45,804 nt of DNA from Vreelandella nigrificans. Lineage in GTDB: Bacteria > Pseudomonadota > Gammaproteobacteria > Pseudomonadales > Halomonadaceae. This document shows, in pieces, positions 24,410 to 31,674 of this stretch (the stretch's first letter is position 1; every line of letters begins with the position of its first letter). The position numbers and the translations under genes are program-made. Below the pieces are notes generated by a model. That model did no database searches and was not told the DNA's origin. It was given only the letters and a program-made list of their open reading frames with translations. The stretch is from contig NZ_NWUX01000029.1 of the NCBI RefSeq assembly GCF_002374315.1, positions 1 to 45,804 on the forward strand, given 5' to 3'.

Positions 24410-25846
24410 TCAGCTCTCCAGGTACACCACATGGCTATGGGTATATTCATAAAGCCCGTGCTTACCATCCGCCCCGCCAATACCTGACTTACGCACGCCA
24501 GCGTGGAAGCCTTGCATGGCTTCAAAGTTTTCTCGGTTAATATAGGTTTCGCCAAAATCAAGCTCTCGGCAGGCCTGCATGGCGTTACTAAGGCTTCGGG
24601 TATAAATCGATGAGGTAAGACCGTATTCACAGTCATTGGCCAGTGCTATGGCTTCATCAAGGTTATCGATGATTTGGATGGGCAGAACCGGGCCAAAAAT
24701 CTCCTGGCGCATAATGGCCATATCTTGGCGACAGCCAGCCAACACCGTAGGTTGGTAGTGGTAACCTGCGCCTAGATCCGCGATATTACCGCCAGTCATC
24801 ACTTCTGCCCCATCCTTGCGTGCGGTTTCCACCATTCGAGCCACTTTATCCAGGCCCGCCTGGTTAATCATGGGGCCCATTTCGACATCGCTATCTACTA
24901 GTGGGTCACCATAACGGGTGGCTTCCATCGCTTTAGTAATTCGCGCAATAAACTCATCGGCTACGCCGCGCTGAACGTAAACCCGCTCGGCGCAATTACA
25001 TACCTGCCCGGTATTGATGATCCGCGAGCTACGGATCGCATTTACCGCCAAATCGAGATCCGCATCATCCAGCACAATGGATGGGGCCTTACCACCCAGC
25101 TCCAAATTAAGCTTGGTGATGTTACCAGCAGCGTTCGCCATAATGCGTGAGCCCGTTTCCACGCTGCCCGTAAAGCTAATCATATCGACCTTCTGGCTCG
25201 CCGTAAGGGCATTACCCGCTTCAGCGCCTGTACCACTCACCACGTTGAAAACACCTTTTGGTAAGCCGATTTCATCGAGCAGACGAGCGAACTCAAAACA
25301 GTTATTGGGTGTTTCTTCACTGGGCTTAATCACAATGGTATTACCCGTGACTAGTGCCGGCGCCATCTTGCGTGCGATCAGGAAAAACGGGAAGTTCCAA
25401 GGCAAGATACCCGCAACCACTCCAAGCGGCTTACGGAACAGGAAAATATTCTCTTTAGGGCGATCACTCTGGATGATTTCGCCTTCAATACGACGCCCCC
25501 ATTCGGCCATATAATCCAAGTAATCAGCGGTAAAATTAACCTCTACTTCGGCCAGCCCGGTGATTTTGCCCTGCTCTTCGGTAATGGTCCGTGCCAAGAA
25601 GACAACGTTATCACGCAGCTTATCGGCTAAACGGTGTAGAAAAGCAGCACGCTCAACAGCTGGCGTCGCGGCCCAACTCTTTTGCGCTGCACGGGCTGCA
25701 TCTAACGCTCGATCGACATCTTCAGCATTTGACGCAGGAACACGCGATAGTAGTTTCTGATTGGCGGGATTAAATACGTCCAAGTGATGCTGGGCAGACT
25801 CAAAAGCGCCGTTAATATAGTTTTGATAAGTGGTTGGCTGCGTCAT
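24410..25846 (-). CDS. aldA: Lactaldehyde dehydrogenase, AldA-like
   Basis: This 478-residue aldehyde dehydrogenase closely resembles E. coli AldA in length and sequence. It has the PWNFPFFLIARKMAPAL segment near residue 150, FTGSVETGSRI near residue 225, ELGGKAPSIV with the general-base Glu near residue 249, and the catalytic Cys in NTGQVCNCAERV near residue 283. In the rhamnose pathway it oxidises L-lactaldehyde to L-lactate with NAD. It follows the aldolase gene that produces L-lactaldehyde. AGGAGA precedes the start. Confidence 0.9.
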   Translation of the reverse strand: MTQPTTYQNYINGAFESAQHHLDVFNPANQKLLSRVPASNAEDVDRALDAARAAQKSWAATPAVERAAFLHRLADKLRDNVVFLARTITEEQGKITGLAEVEVNFTADYLDYMAEWGRRIEGEIIQSDRPKENIFLFRKPLGVVAGILPWNFPFFLIARKMAPALVTGNTIVIKPSEETPNNCFEFARLLDEIGLPKGVFNVVSGTGAEAGNALTASQKVDMISFTGSVETGSRIMANAAGNITKLNLELGGKAPSIVLDDADLDLAVNAIRSSRIINTGQVCNCAERVYVQRGVADEFIARITKAMEATRYGDPLVDSDVEMGPMINQAGLDKVARMVETARKDGAEVMTGGNIADLGAGYHYQPTVLAGCRQDMAIMRQEIFGPVLPIQIIDNLDEAIALANDCEYGLTSSIYTRSLSNAMQACRELDFGETYINRENFEAMQGFHAGVRKSGIGGADGKHGLYEYTHSHVVYLES

Positions 25847-25891
25847 CCTGGTTCTCCTATTATCATTATGCGGGCTTTACTGAGGCCGTAT

Positions 25892-25936
25892 GCTTATAAG
25901 CACTCAGCTTATAAATACTGGGTTAATAAGTACTGG
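25892..25936. repeat. Three tandem 15-base imperfect repeats at the 3' end of the aldolase gene
   Basis: Units at 25892-25906, 25907-25921 and 25922-25936 share GCTTATAA..ACT.. and lie exactly 15 bases apart. The last unit contains the aldolase stop codon on the minus strand. Confidence 0.65.
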
Positions 25937-26720
25937 AAGACTGATGCGTCGATCGCTCCTTGTAGCGTGCAACCGTCGCAAGCGCACCCTGGCGAAGCAG
26001 ACTAATATCGATACCCACTGCAATAAACTGGCAGCCAAGCGCCTGATAACGCCGTGCATCGTCTTCAAGCGGTGCCAAAATACCTACAGGCTTACCCGCT
26101 GCCTGCACCGTTTTAATAACCTTCTCAATCGCTTGCTGAACATCTGGATGCCCAGGGTTGCCTGGGTGCCCCATCCCCACTGAGAGGTCTGCCGGGCCAA
26201 TAAAGACCGCATCTACACCTTCAGTTGCCGCGATCGCTTCCGCCTGCTCAACACCTTTAGGTGATTCAATCTGTACGATTAGGCAGAGCGCCTCGTGCGC
26301 CTTGGTTAGATAGTCATCCACGCCATCCCAGCGAGTGGCACGCACCAAGCCGCCGCCGACACCACGTATGCCATGCGGCGGGTAGCGCATGGCGCGAACC
26401 AACGCTGCGGCTTGCTCTCCACTCTCGACCATCGGCACCATCAGTGTTTGAACGCCGACATCAAGTAATTGCTTGATCAGCGCAGCATCCTGATTAACGC
26501 TGCGTACCACAGGCGATGACGCATAAGGCGCAACTGCCTGCAACTGGGCCAGAATAGTCGGCACCGTATTGGGGGCATGTTCACCATCAATCAGTAACCA
26601 ATCAAACCCCGTACTCGCCACTATTTCTGCCGCATAGCCAGTCGCAAAACCAGCCCAGCAACCCCACATGGGATCGCCTTTCGCCAGCGCACTTTTAAAT
26701 GTATTAACGGGCATTTCCAT
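25923..26720 (-). CDS. rhmA: 2-keto-3-deoxy-L-rhamnonate aldolase (HpcH/HpaI family, RhmA-like)
   Basis: This 265-residue class II aldolase closely follows E. coli RhmA (YfaU): FDWLLIDGEHAPN near residue 35, LQAVAPYAS, TLMVPMVESGEQA, RYPPHGIRGVGGG, the metal-binding LIVQIESPKG near 147 and VFIGPADLSVGMG near 171. It cleaves 2-keto-3-deoxy-L-rhamnonate to pyruvate and L-lactaldehyde. AAGGAGG lies six bases before the ATG. It is flanked by the dehydrogenase and aldA genes of the same pathway. Confidence 0.9.
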   Translation of the reverse strand: MEMPVNTFKSALAKGDPMWGCWAGFATGYAAEIVASTGFDWLLIDGEHAPNTVPTILAQLQAVAPYASSPVVRSVNQDAALIKQLLDVGVQTLMVPMVESGEQAAALVRAMRYPPHGIRGVGGGLVRATRWDGVDDYLTKAHEALCLIVQIESPKGVEQAEAIAATEGVDAVFIGPADLSVGMGHPGNPGHPDVQQAIEKVIKTVQAAGKPVGILAPLEDDARRYQALGCQFIAVGIDISLLRQGALATVARYKERSTHQSSSTY

Positions 26721-26753
26721 GCAGTACCTCCTTGGATAAGGGTTAAAGACCGT

Positions 26754-27524
26754 TTACTGCAGATTGACGTACATGCCCCCATCAACCAACAGCGAAGCGC
26801 CGGTGACGTACTGCGCCATCTCTGAGGCGAGGAAAACGATAGGGCCGGCAAGATCCTCAGGACGCCCTAAACGACCTAAGGGAGTACGGCTTGCCATGTA
26901 ATCGCGCTTCTCCTGATCGGCAAGATCGTCTTTGTTGATATCTGTTTCGATGGTTCCAGGCAGCACTGCGTTACAACGGATGCCATAAGGGCCTAATGCA
27001 ATAGCGCAAGATTGCATCAGTGATAACAATCCCGCTTTTGTGGGGGTGTAATGGGTTTGCATGCCGCCGCCCACCAAGGCGCTGATAGAGCTGACCGCGA
27101 TAATAGCGCCACCACGGCCCTGGCGCTTCATCTGATTCGCTGCCGCCTGCACGGCAAAAAAGGCGCCGTTAAGATTGGTGTTAACTGTTTCAAGGTACAG
27201 TTCACGCGGCATATCGAGGAAGCTGTGGAAGGGGCAGATACCCGCGTTATTGACGAAGACATCGACACCGCCAAAGTTACTAACGGCGGCTTCTACCAGT
27301 AGCTCACCGGTCTCCGGGTCACCCGCAGGTGCGCCAACAGCCACGGCCTTTTGGCCGAGTGCTTCAATTTCTTTAATCAGTTCCTCAACCGCTGAGTAGC
27401 TGGAGGGGCTACCGCTATAGCCAATAACAACATTGGCCCCCTGTCGTGCGCACTCCAGGGCGGCGGCACGGCCAATGCCCCGAGAGGCGCCGGTGATGAT
27501 GACGTTCTTATCGGTCAGCAGCAT
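26754..27524 (-). CDS. Short-chain dehydrogenase, probable L-rhamnose 1-dehydrogenase
   Basis: This 256-residue classical SDR has TGASRGIGRA near residue 10, NNAG near 92, and the catalytic Ser and YTPTK near residues 143-160. In oxidative L-rhamnose pathways an SDR of this type makes L-rhamnono-lactone from L-rhamnose with NAD(P). Genes for the mutarotase, lactonase and dehydratase lie immediately upstream, so the pathway order is complete and this step is otherwise missing. The ATG at 27524 is chosen over 27539 because AAGGAA precedes only the former. Confidence 0.85.
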   Translation of the reverse strand: MLLTDKNVIITGASRGIGRAAALECARQGANVVIGYSGSPSSYSAVEELIKEIEALGQKAVAVGAPAGDPETGELLVEAAVSNFGGVDVFVNNAGICPFHSFLDMPRELYLETVNTNLNGAFFAVQAAANQMKRQGRGGAIIAVSSISALVGGGMQTHYTPTKAGLLSLMQSCAIALGPYGIRCNAVLPGTIETDINKDDLADQEKRDYMASRTPLGRLGRPEDLAGPIVFLASEMAQYVTGASLLVDGGMYVNLQ

Positions 27525-27555
27525 AATAAATTCCTTCATAGTGAATAGGTTCTAT

Positions 27556-28440
27556 TTACAGACGGTAAATGCGCTGCGCATTCCCAACAAACAGCGCGTG
27601 CTGCTCCTCTTCTCTGGCATCAGCGACCACCTCAGCATAAGCATGCCAAATATCCGCATAGCTCGCGTAGAGCCCATCGACGGGGTAATTGGAGGCGAAC
27701 AAACAGCGTTCGATACCAAAGGTATCCAGTGATTCGAGAATCAGTGAGCGAATGCTGCCCACCGTCCAGCGATGATCCAGCATCCCGAAGCCACTCAGCT
27801 TAACGGCAATGTTCTGCTGAGCGGCCAGCAAGCGCATACCATCACGCCAGTCTCGCCAGCCTTCTACTCCTTGGCGGTCGACGTACATTCCCGCATGGTT
27901 GAGCACAAATTGTGTCTCAGGATGACGGGCCGCCAGGTCCGCGGCCTGAGCCATTTGAGAGGGATAGATTTGCAAGTCAAACGACAACCCTAGGCGCGCA
28001 AGCTGGGCAAAATTTTCTCGCCAAAGGGGCTCTTGCATATAGTGCCGACCTACGTAGTCATACAGCGGGTCGCTATGCACATTAAGAATCTGGCGAACAC
28101 CACGCACCTGTTCTGAGAGTGCACATTGAGCGGCTAACTGTGCTGGTGCCGCTGGCTGGGAAAGGTCCACGCCGACGACGAGCGCCCAGTTCAGCTTATC
28201 GTATTCAGCTAGTTCCCCAGTTAGCCACTGCGTTTCAGCGATGGGGTTAACAGTATCGGCTTCAACATGCACCAGTCCTAGCAGTTCAATATCCCCACGC
28301 TCACCAAGCAATGTCTGTGGACCAATATCCCGGGCCATGGGGGAATAGTCCCCCAATAAATTGGGGGTTGGGTGTTCAAGCCATGGCTGGTTGCCTTGGC
28401 CAAGTGCCCAGAAATGTAAGTGGGGGTCGACTACTTGCAA
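27556..28440 (-). CDS. Amidohydrolase-family lactonase, probable L-rhamnono-1,4-lactonase
   Basis: This 294-residue TIM-barrel protein belongs to the amidohydrolase-2 family: the N-terminal VVDPHLHFW metal motif, GLVHVEAD near residue 56, FVLNHAGM near residue 170 and CLFASNYPVDG near 258. Close relatives open sugar lactones such as L-rhamnono- and L-fucono-lactone. It starts at a TTG (28440) with AGGAGA six bases ahead and overlaps the end of rhaM by ten bases. It would produce L-rhamnonate for the dehydratase. Confidence 0.85.
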   Translation of the reverse strand: MQVVDPHLHFWALGQGNQPWLEHPTPNLLGDYSPMARDIGPQTLLGERGDIELLGLVHVEADTVNPIAETQWLTGELAEYDKLNWALVVGVDLSQPAAPAQLAAQCALSEQVRGVRQILNVHSDPLYDYVGRHYMQEPLWRENFAQLARLGLSFDLQIYPSQMAQAADLAARHPETQFVLNHAGMYVDRQGVEGWRDWRDGMRLLAAQQNIAVKLSGFGMLDHRWTVGSIRSLILESLDTFGIERCLFASNYPVDGLYASYADIWHAYAEVVADAREEEQHALFVGNAQRIYRL

Positions 28441-28766
28441 GGCTGCTCTCCTGGTAAAAAGGTGAACACTTCATCAAGAGCCACACTAACCGGTGAATGA
28501 TCATCTTGCGTTTCCATGATGTCAGCCATATAGGCCCACCAGCGCTGCATAACCGGGAGCTCTGATAGCTGATCTACCCGGTGATCGTCACCTATGGCCA
28601 TAATCGCGAACAGATGATGACTATGCGGATCAAGGAAAATGCGATACTGCTCGATTCCAGCATCAGCCAGAGCTTCTGAGAGCTCCGGCCAGAGTGCATC
28701 ATGCCGGCGCCGGTACTCATCTGCTTGGCCGGGGTAGAGAGTCATACGCAGCGCCTTGATCAGCAT
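28431..28766 (-). CDS. rhaM: L-rhamnose mutarotase RhaM
   Basis: This 111-residue dimeric alpha/beta-barrel protein matches RhaM: R-M-x-L-x-PGQADEYRRRHDALWPEL near residue 10 with the active-site His23, then YRIFLDPHSHHLFA, and WWAYMADIM near residue 76. It interconverts alpha and beta anomers of L-rhamnose, supplying the form used by the dehydrogenase. It overlaps the following lactonase gene by ten bases. AAGGAG precedes the ATG. Confidence 0.93.
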   Translation of the reverse strand: MLIKALRMTLYPGQADEYRRRHDALWPELSEALADAGIEQYRIFLDPHSHHLFAIMAIGDDHRVDQLSELPVMQRWWAYMADIMETQDDHSPVSVALDEVFTFLPGEQPCK

Positions 28767-28788
28767 CAGCAGCTCCTTAAGTATTAGA

Positions 28789-29973
28789 TCAGTGAGTGTA
28801 CGGGCGGGCTAGCTGGCAGTCTGGGTTCAGGCGCACGCCAAACCCTGGCTTATCGAGCTTAGAAGCCGCCATACGGCCATTTTCAGGTATCGGTTCATCC
28901 AGCAGCAATGGATTAAACATGGGCACGACCTCATCGGCCTTCGGCGCCATCATCAAGAACTCAGCAAACGGACTGTTATGGCGAGTGATTACAAAGTGGT
29001 AGCTGTAAACCGACGATCCGTGAGGTACCACCAGCTTATTGTGCGCATCGGCCAGCGCTGAAATCTTAATAAGCTCGGTAATACCACCGCACCACCCCAC
29101 ATCCGGCTGGATAACATCGCAGCAATCCATTTCCAGAAGCATACGGAAGCCCCAGCGTGTTGCTTCATGCTCTCCGGTGTTCACCAGCATGCCTTTGGGT
29201 ACATCGCGTTTGAGCTGCGCGTAGCCCCAGTAATCATCAGGCGGAAGTGCCTCTTCAATCCACTTCAGGTCGTACGCCTGAGCCCCCTGAGCCAGCCGGG
29301 TGGCGTAATTCACATCCAGGCTCATCCAGCAGTCATACATCAGCCAGAAGTCATCACCGACGGCACTGCGCATCTTCGCCAGGTGCTCCAGGTTCTTTTT
29401 CAGCCCTTCATCGCCTTCGGCCGGGCCATGAACGAGGGGCATCTTGCCGCCAATAAAGCCCATTTCCTTGGCCAGATCAGGACGTGCGCCGGTGGCATAA
29501 AACACCAGTTCATCGCGAACCGGGCCGCCCAGTAGCTGATGTACCGGCTGTTGCCGCACCTTACCCAGTAGATCCCAAAGCGCCAGATCAACGCAGGAAA
29601 TCGTATTAATCACTACCCCTTTACGACCGTAATAGAGTGTAGCGTTAAACATTTGGTCCCAGATTTTTTCGATTTCGGTTACCTGCTTACCCTCAATGAA
29701 GCGGGCAAGATGCTTCTCGACAATCCAGGCACCAATTTCACCACCTGTGGTGACAGCAAACCCTACCGTACCATCACTCGCCTCTACCTCAACCACCAGG
29801 GTACCCAGCACATTAAGCCCAAAGCTTCGACGGGTCATGCGGTACTCAGGGTACTTGCTCATTGGCGTGGCGATTTGGGAATCGATCCAGTGGCCTTCAG
29901 CTTGGTCGTGGTAATCAGCCCCGCCTCCCCTGACCGTGTAGGCACGCACCTGTTTGATGGTGGGGTCACTCAT
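28789..29973 (-). CDS. rhmD: L-rhamnonate dehydratase RhmD
   Basis: This 394-residue enolase-superfamily enzyme aligns with E. coli RhmD over its whole length. Shared blocks are HWIDSQIATPMSKYPEY near residue 27, SFGLNVLGTLVVEVEA near residue 50, FYATGARPDLAKEMGFIGGK near 158, the metal ligands in LMYDCWM, WIEEALPPDD and NTGEHEATR, and the VVPHGSSVYSYHFV catalytic His near residue 318. It dehydrates L-rhamnonate to 2-keto-3-deoxy-L-rhamnonate. It is the first gene of a minus-strand run down to gntP and is divergent from a LysR regulator. GAGGAG precedes the ATG. Confidence 0.95.
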   Translation of the reverse strand: MSDPTIKQVRAYTVRGGGADYHDQAEGHWIDSQIATPMSKYPEYRMTRRSFGLNVLGTLVVEVEASDGTVGFAVTTGGEIGAWIVEKHLARFIEGKQVTEIEKIWDQMFNATLYYGRKGVVINTISCVDLALWDLLGKVRQQPVHQLLGGPVRDELVFYATGARPDLAKEMGFIGGKMPLVHGPAEGDEGLKKNLEHLAKMRSAVGDDFWLMYDCWMSLDVNYATRLAQGAQAYDLKWIEEALPPDDYWGYAQLKRDVPKGMLVNTGEHEATRWGFRMLLEMDCCDVIQPDVGWCGGITELIKISALADAHNKLVVPHGSSVYSYHFVITRHNSPFAEFLMMAPKADEVVPMFNPLLLDEPIPENGRMAASKLDKPGFGVRLNPDCQLARPYTH

Positions 29974-30065
29974 AAACGCTCCTCATTATGCTTGTTAACG
30001 TAATTCTCTTGAGGAAGTTCTAAGTAAAATCGAGCAAGGTAGCTAATGATTATCTGGTTCGTCTC

Positions 30066-30082
30066 GATACCTTTAAGTTATC
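30066..30082. promoter_or_regulatory. LysR-type binding site, rhmD side
   Basis: GATACC-TTTAA-GTTATC is an imperfect dyad with T at 30068 and A at 30080, the T-N11-A form of LysR boxes. It shares the ATACC-N5-G.TAT pattern with the site at 30188-30202. Confidence 0.5.
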
Positions 30083-30187
30083 AGTCATCACTAAGCCAGC
30101 AACTACGCCAGTTTTCGCCAGACCAGTTAATAAGGGGATATGTACTCACTAGACTAATGTCGCACAGCCAAAGAGCGTATAAACACC

Positions 30188-30202
30188 ATACCGTCTAGGT
30201 AT
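30188..30202. promoter_or_regulatory. LysR-type binding site, regulator side
   Basis: ATACC-GTCTA-GGTAT is a perfect dyad with T-N11-A spacing (30189 and 30201), 22 bases before the LysR start. It probably serves autoregulation and activation of the divergent rhmD run. Confidence 0.55.
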
Positions 30203-30223
30203 CGAATTAACAGCGAGCTGAGA

Positions 30224-31159
30224 ATGGAAAGCTTTCAATTACTGGTGGCAAGGCTTCGCTATAAGCATCTTCTTATGCTCTCGACGCTGGGAAAAGTCGG
30301 CAACCTGCACCAGACGGCCATGGTCATGCACATGTCACAACCAGCTGCGACACGTATGTTGAGTGAAATTGAGCGGGTGTTTGCTTGCCAGCTATTTGAA
30401 CGTATGGCAAAGGGGATGCGGCCGACCAAAGTGGGCGAAATGCTGGTGGAATTTGCTGATAATGCGTTAACCCGCTTGGATCGTTGCGCCGAAGAGGTCC
30501 ACCGCTATCAGCTTGGTGGACGTGGTCAATTGACCGTTGGCGCTATTATGGGGGCAGCACCAGACTTGGTGGCTCAAGCAATCATCGAGATGAAACGCCA
30601 GCGCCCCCTGCTGCAAATTCGTTTGATGGGTGAGACTAGCGATCAATTAGTGGCGTTACTCGAACAGGGCAAGGTAGATATAGCCATCGCCCGCTATGCC
30701 ACCTCCATCCAGCATAACCAATTCGATTTTGAACCGCTGGGGAATGAGAGCATGGTCACCGTGGTACGGAGAGGCCATCCATTAACCAATGAGGCTCTCC
30801 CACCTCTGGAGCAGTTACTAGAAGATTGGCCCTGGATACTGCAACCGATAACAACGCCGGCACGCCAAGCATTAGAGAAGGAATTTGAGCTGGATGGGTT
30901 AATGTCGCCACGGGATATTATAGAGTGCGGCTCAATCTTTGCGGCTTTGCAGCTAGTGCAAAAAAGTGATGCGCTACTGGTGATGGCAGAATCAGTTCTC
31001 AGGGATCATCTCAGCATAGGGTTAATTGAGATGCTGCCACTCAGCCTAGGACGAACGCTCTCCCCGTTTGGGCTGCTGACCCGAAAAGATACCTTTTATG
31101 GCGAACCAGTGACCACTTTTTGCGATATTTTGCGTCGCAATGCTGTGCAGTGGGAGTAA
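30224..31159 (+). CDS. LysR-family regulator of the rhamnose run (GbpR-like)
   Basis: This 311-residue protein has a LysR helix-turn-helix at residues ~10-70 (LHQTAMVMHMSQPAATRMLSEIERVFACQLFER) and an effector domain beginning with GQLTVGAIMGAAPDL. The R.R-KHL-ML start resembles GbpR/galactose-binding-protein regulators that respond to sugars. It is divergent from rhmD, and two matched T-N11-A dyads lie in the 250-base gap between them, so it probably controls the rhamnose genes and itself. Confidence 0.88.
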   Translation: MESFQLLVARLRYKHLLMLSTLGKVGNLHQTAMVMHMSQPAATRMLSEIERVFACQLFERMAKGMRPTKVGEMLVEFADNALTRLDRCAEEVHRYQLGGRGQLTVGAIMGAAPDLVAQAIIEMKRQRPLLQIRLMGETSDQLVALLEQGKVDIAIARYATSIQHNQFDFEPLGNESMVTVVRRGHPLTNEALPPLEQLLEDWPWILQPITTPARQALEKEFELDGLMSPRDIIECGSIFAALQLVQKSDALLVMAESVLRDHLSIGLIEMLPLSLGRTLSPFGLLTRKDTFYGEPVTTFCDILRRNAVQWE

Positions 31160-31170
31160 ATCTAGACAGA

Positions 31171-31253
31171 GATATAGCCAAATCGCTTAGTTCAAACAGC
31201 TTGTTTTAAACAACTTATGTCAAACAAGCAGACTCAAGCGGCTTGGCTATATC
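31171..31253 (-). promoter_or_regulatory. Three-tier hairpin enclosing the end of arfA
   Basis: In plus coordinates, 31171-31181 pairs with 31243-31253 (11 perfect pairs), 31183-31187 with 31236-31240, 31188-31190 with 31232-31234, and inside GCTTGTTT (31199-31206) with AAACAAGC (31222-31229). The arfA stop codon lies in the stem. No T-run follows on the minus strand, so it looks like an RNase III-type processing hairpin rather than a terminator. It may also end the LysR transcript from the other side. Confidence 0.65.
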
Positions 31254-31383
31254 CCTGCTTAGTGATGCGGCCTTTACGGGAGTAGCTACCTTTGCCTTTT
31301 TTCGGCGTTTGCTGCTGCATTTTGAACATTGGTGTACGTAGCTGCGCTTTTAACGCGTTGTCTTGAATCTTGCGCTTTTTCAT
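31234..31383 (-). CDS. arfA: Alternative ribosome-rescue factor ArfA
   Basis: This 49-residue basic protein matches ArfA: an N-terminal KIQDNALKAQLRTPMF (E. coli has IKDNAIEALLHDPLF) and the diagnostic KKGKGSYSRKG motif near residues 28-38. ArfA recruits RF2 to ribosomes stalled on stop-less mRNA as a back-up for tmRNA. AGGAGA lies before the ATG at 31383. The last codons and TGA lie inside a long hairpin, as in E. coli, where RNase III cleavage there makes the mRNA non-stop so that ArfA is made in quantity only when tmRNA fails. The tail after KGSYSRKG is short here. Confidence 0.88.
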   Translation of the reverse strand: MKKRKIQDNALKAQLRTPMFKMQQQTPKKGKGSYSRKGRITKQGYSQAA

Positions 31384-31674
31384 CGTTTTCTCCTGGCTTA
31401 TGTGCCTGACTAAAATAAATGCCTGCTAGAAAGCAGGCGTCTGCATTATGACACATGCTAGTCCTTAGTGTTCCCAGGTGTGCTCTCTTATCCTGCATAC
31501 TCAACTTGGGAGGATCGCCCTCTAGACGAAAAGTACCGAAGCCGAGACTAGGCCTCAAATATTGGCTGTATCATCAACATTCTTTTCTATTGATAGCGTG
31601 TTAACTAATATAAAGGTGGCACCCGACTGACTTCAACCTTTTGTCCTTGAAACTTCGCTTACCATGATGATGCT

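Noticed and set aside
25014..25514. 166-codon frame on the plus strand
   Set aside because: It is antisense to aldA, which is strongly supported; its composition is that of a reverse-strand shadow.
31286..31558. 90-codon open frame on the minus strand
   Set aside because: It overlaps arfA in another frame and has no ribosome binding site or family resemblance; the 49-codon arfA frame is clearly the coding one.
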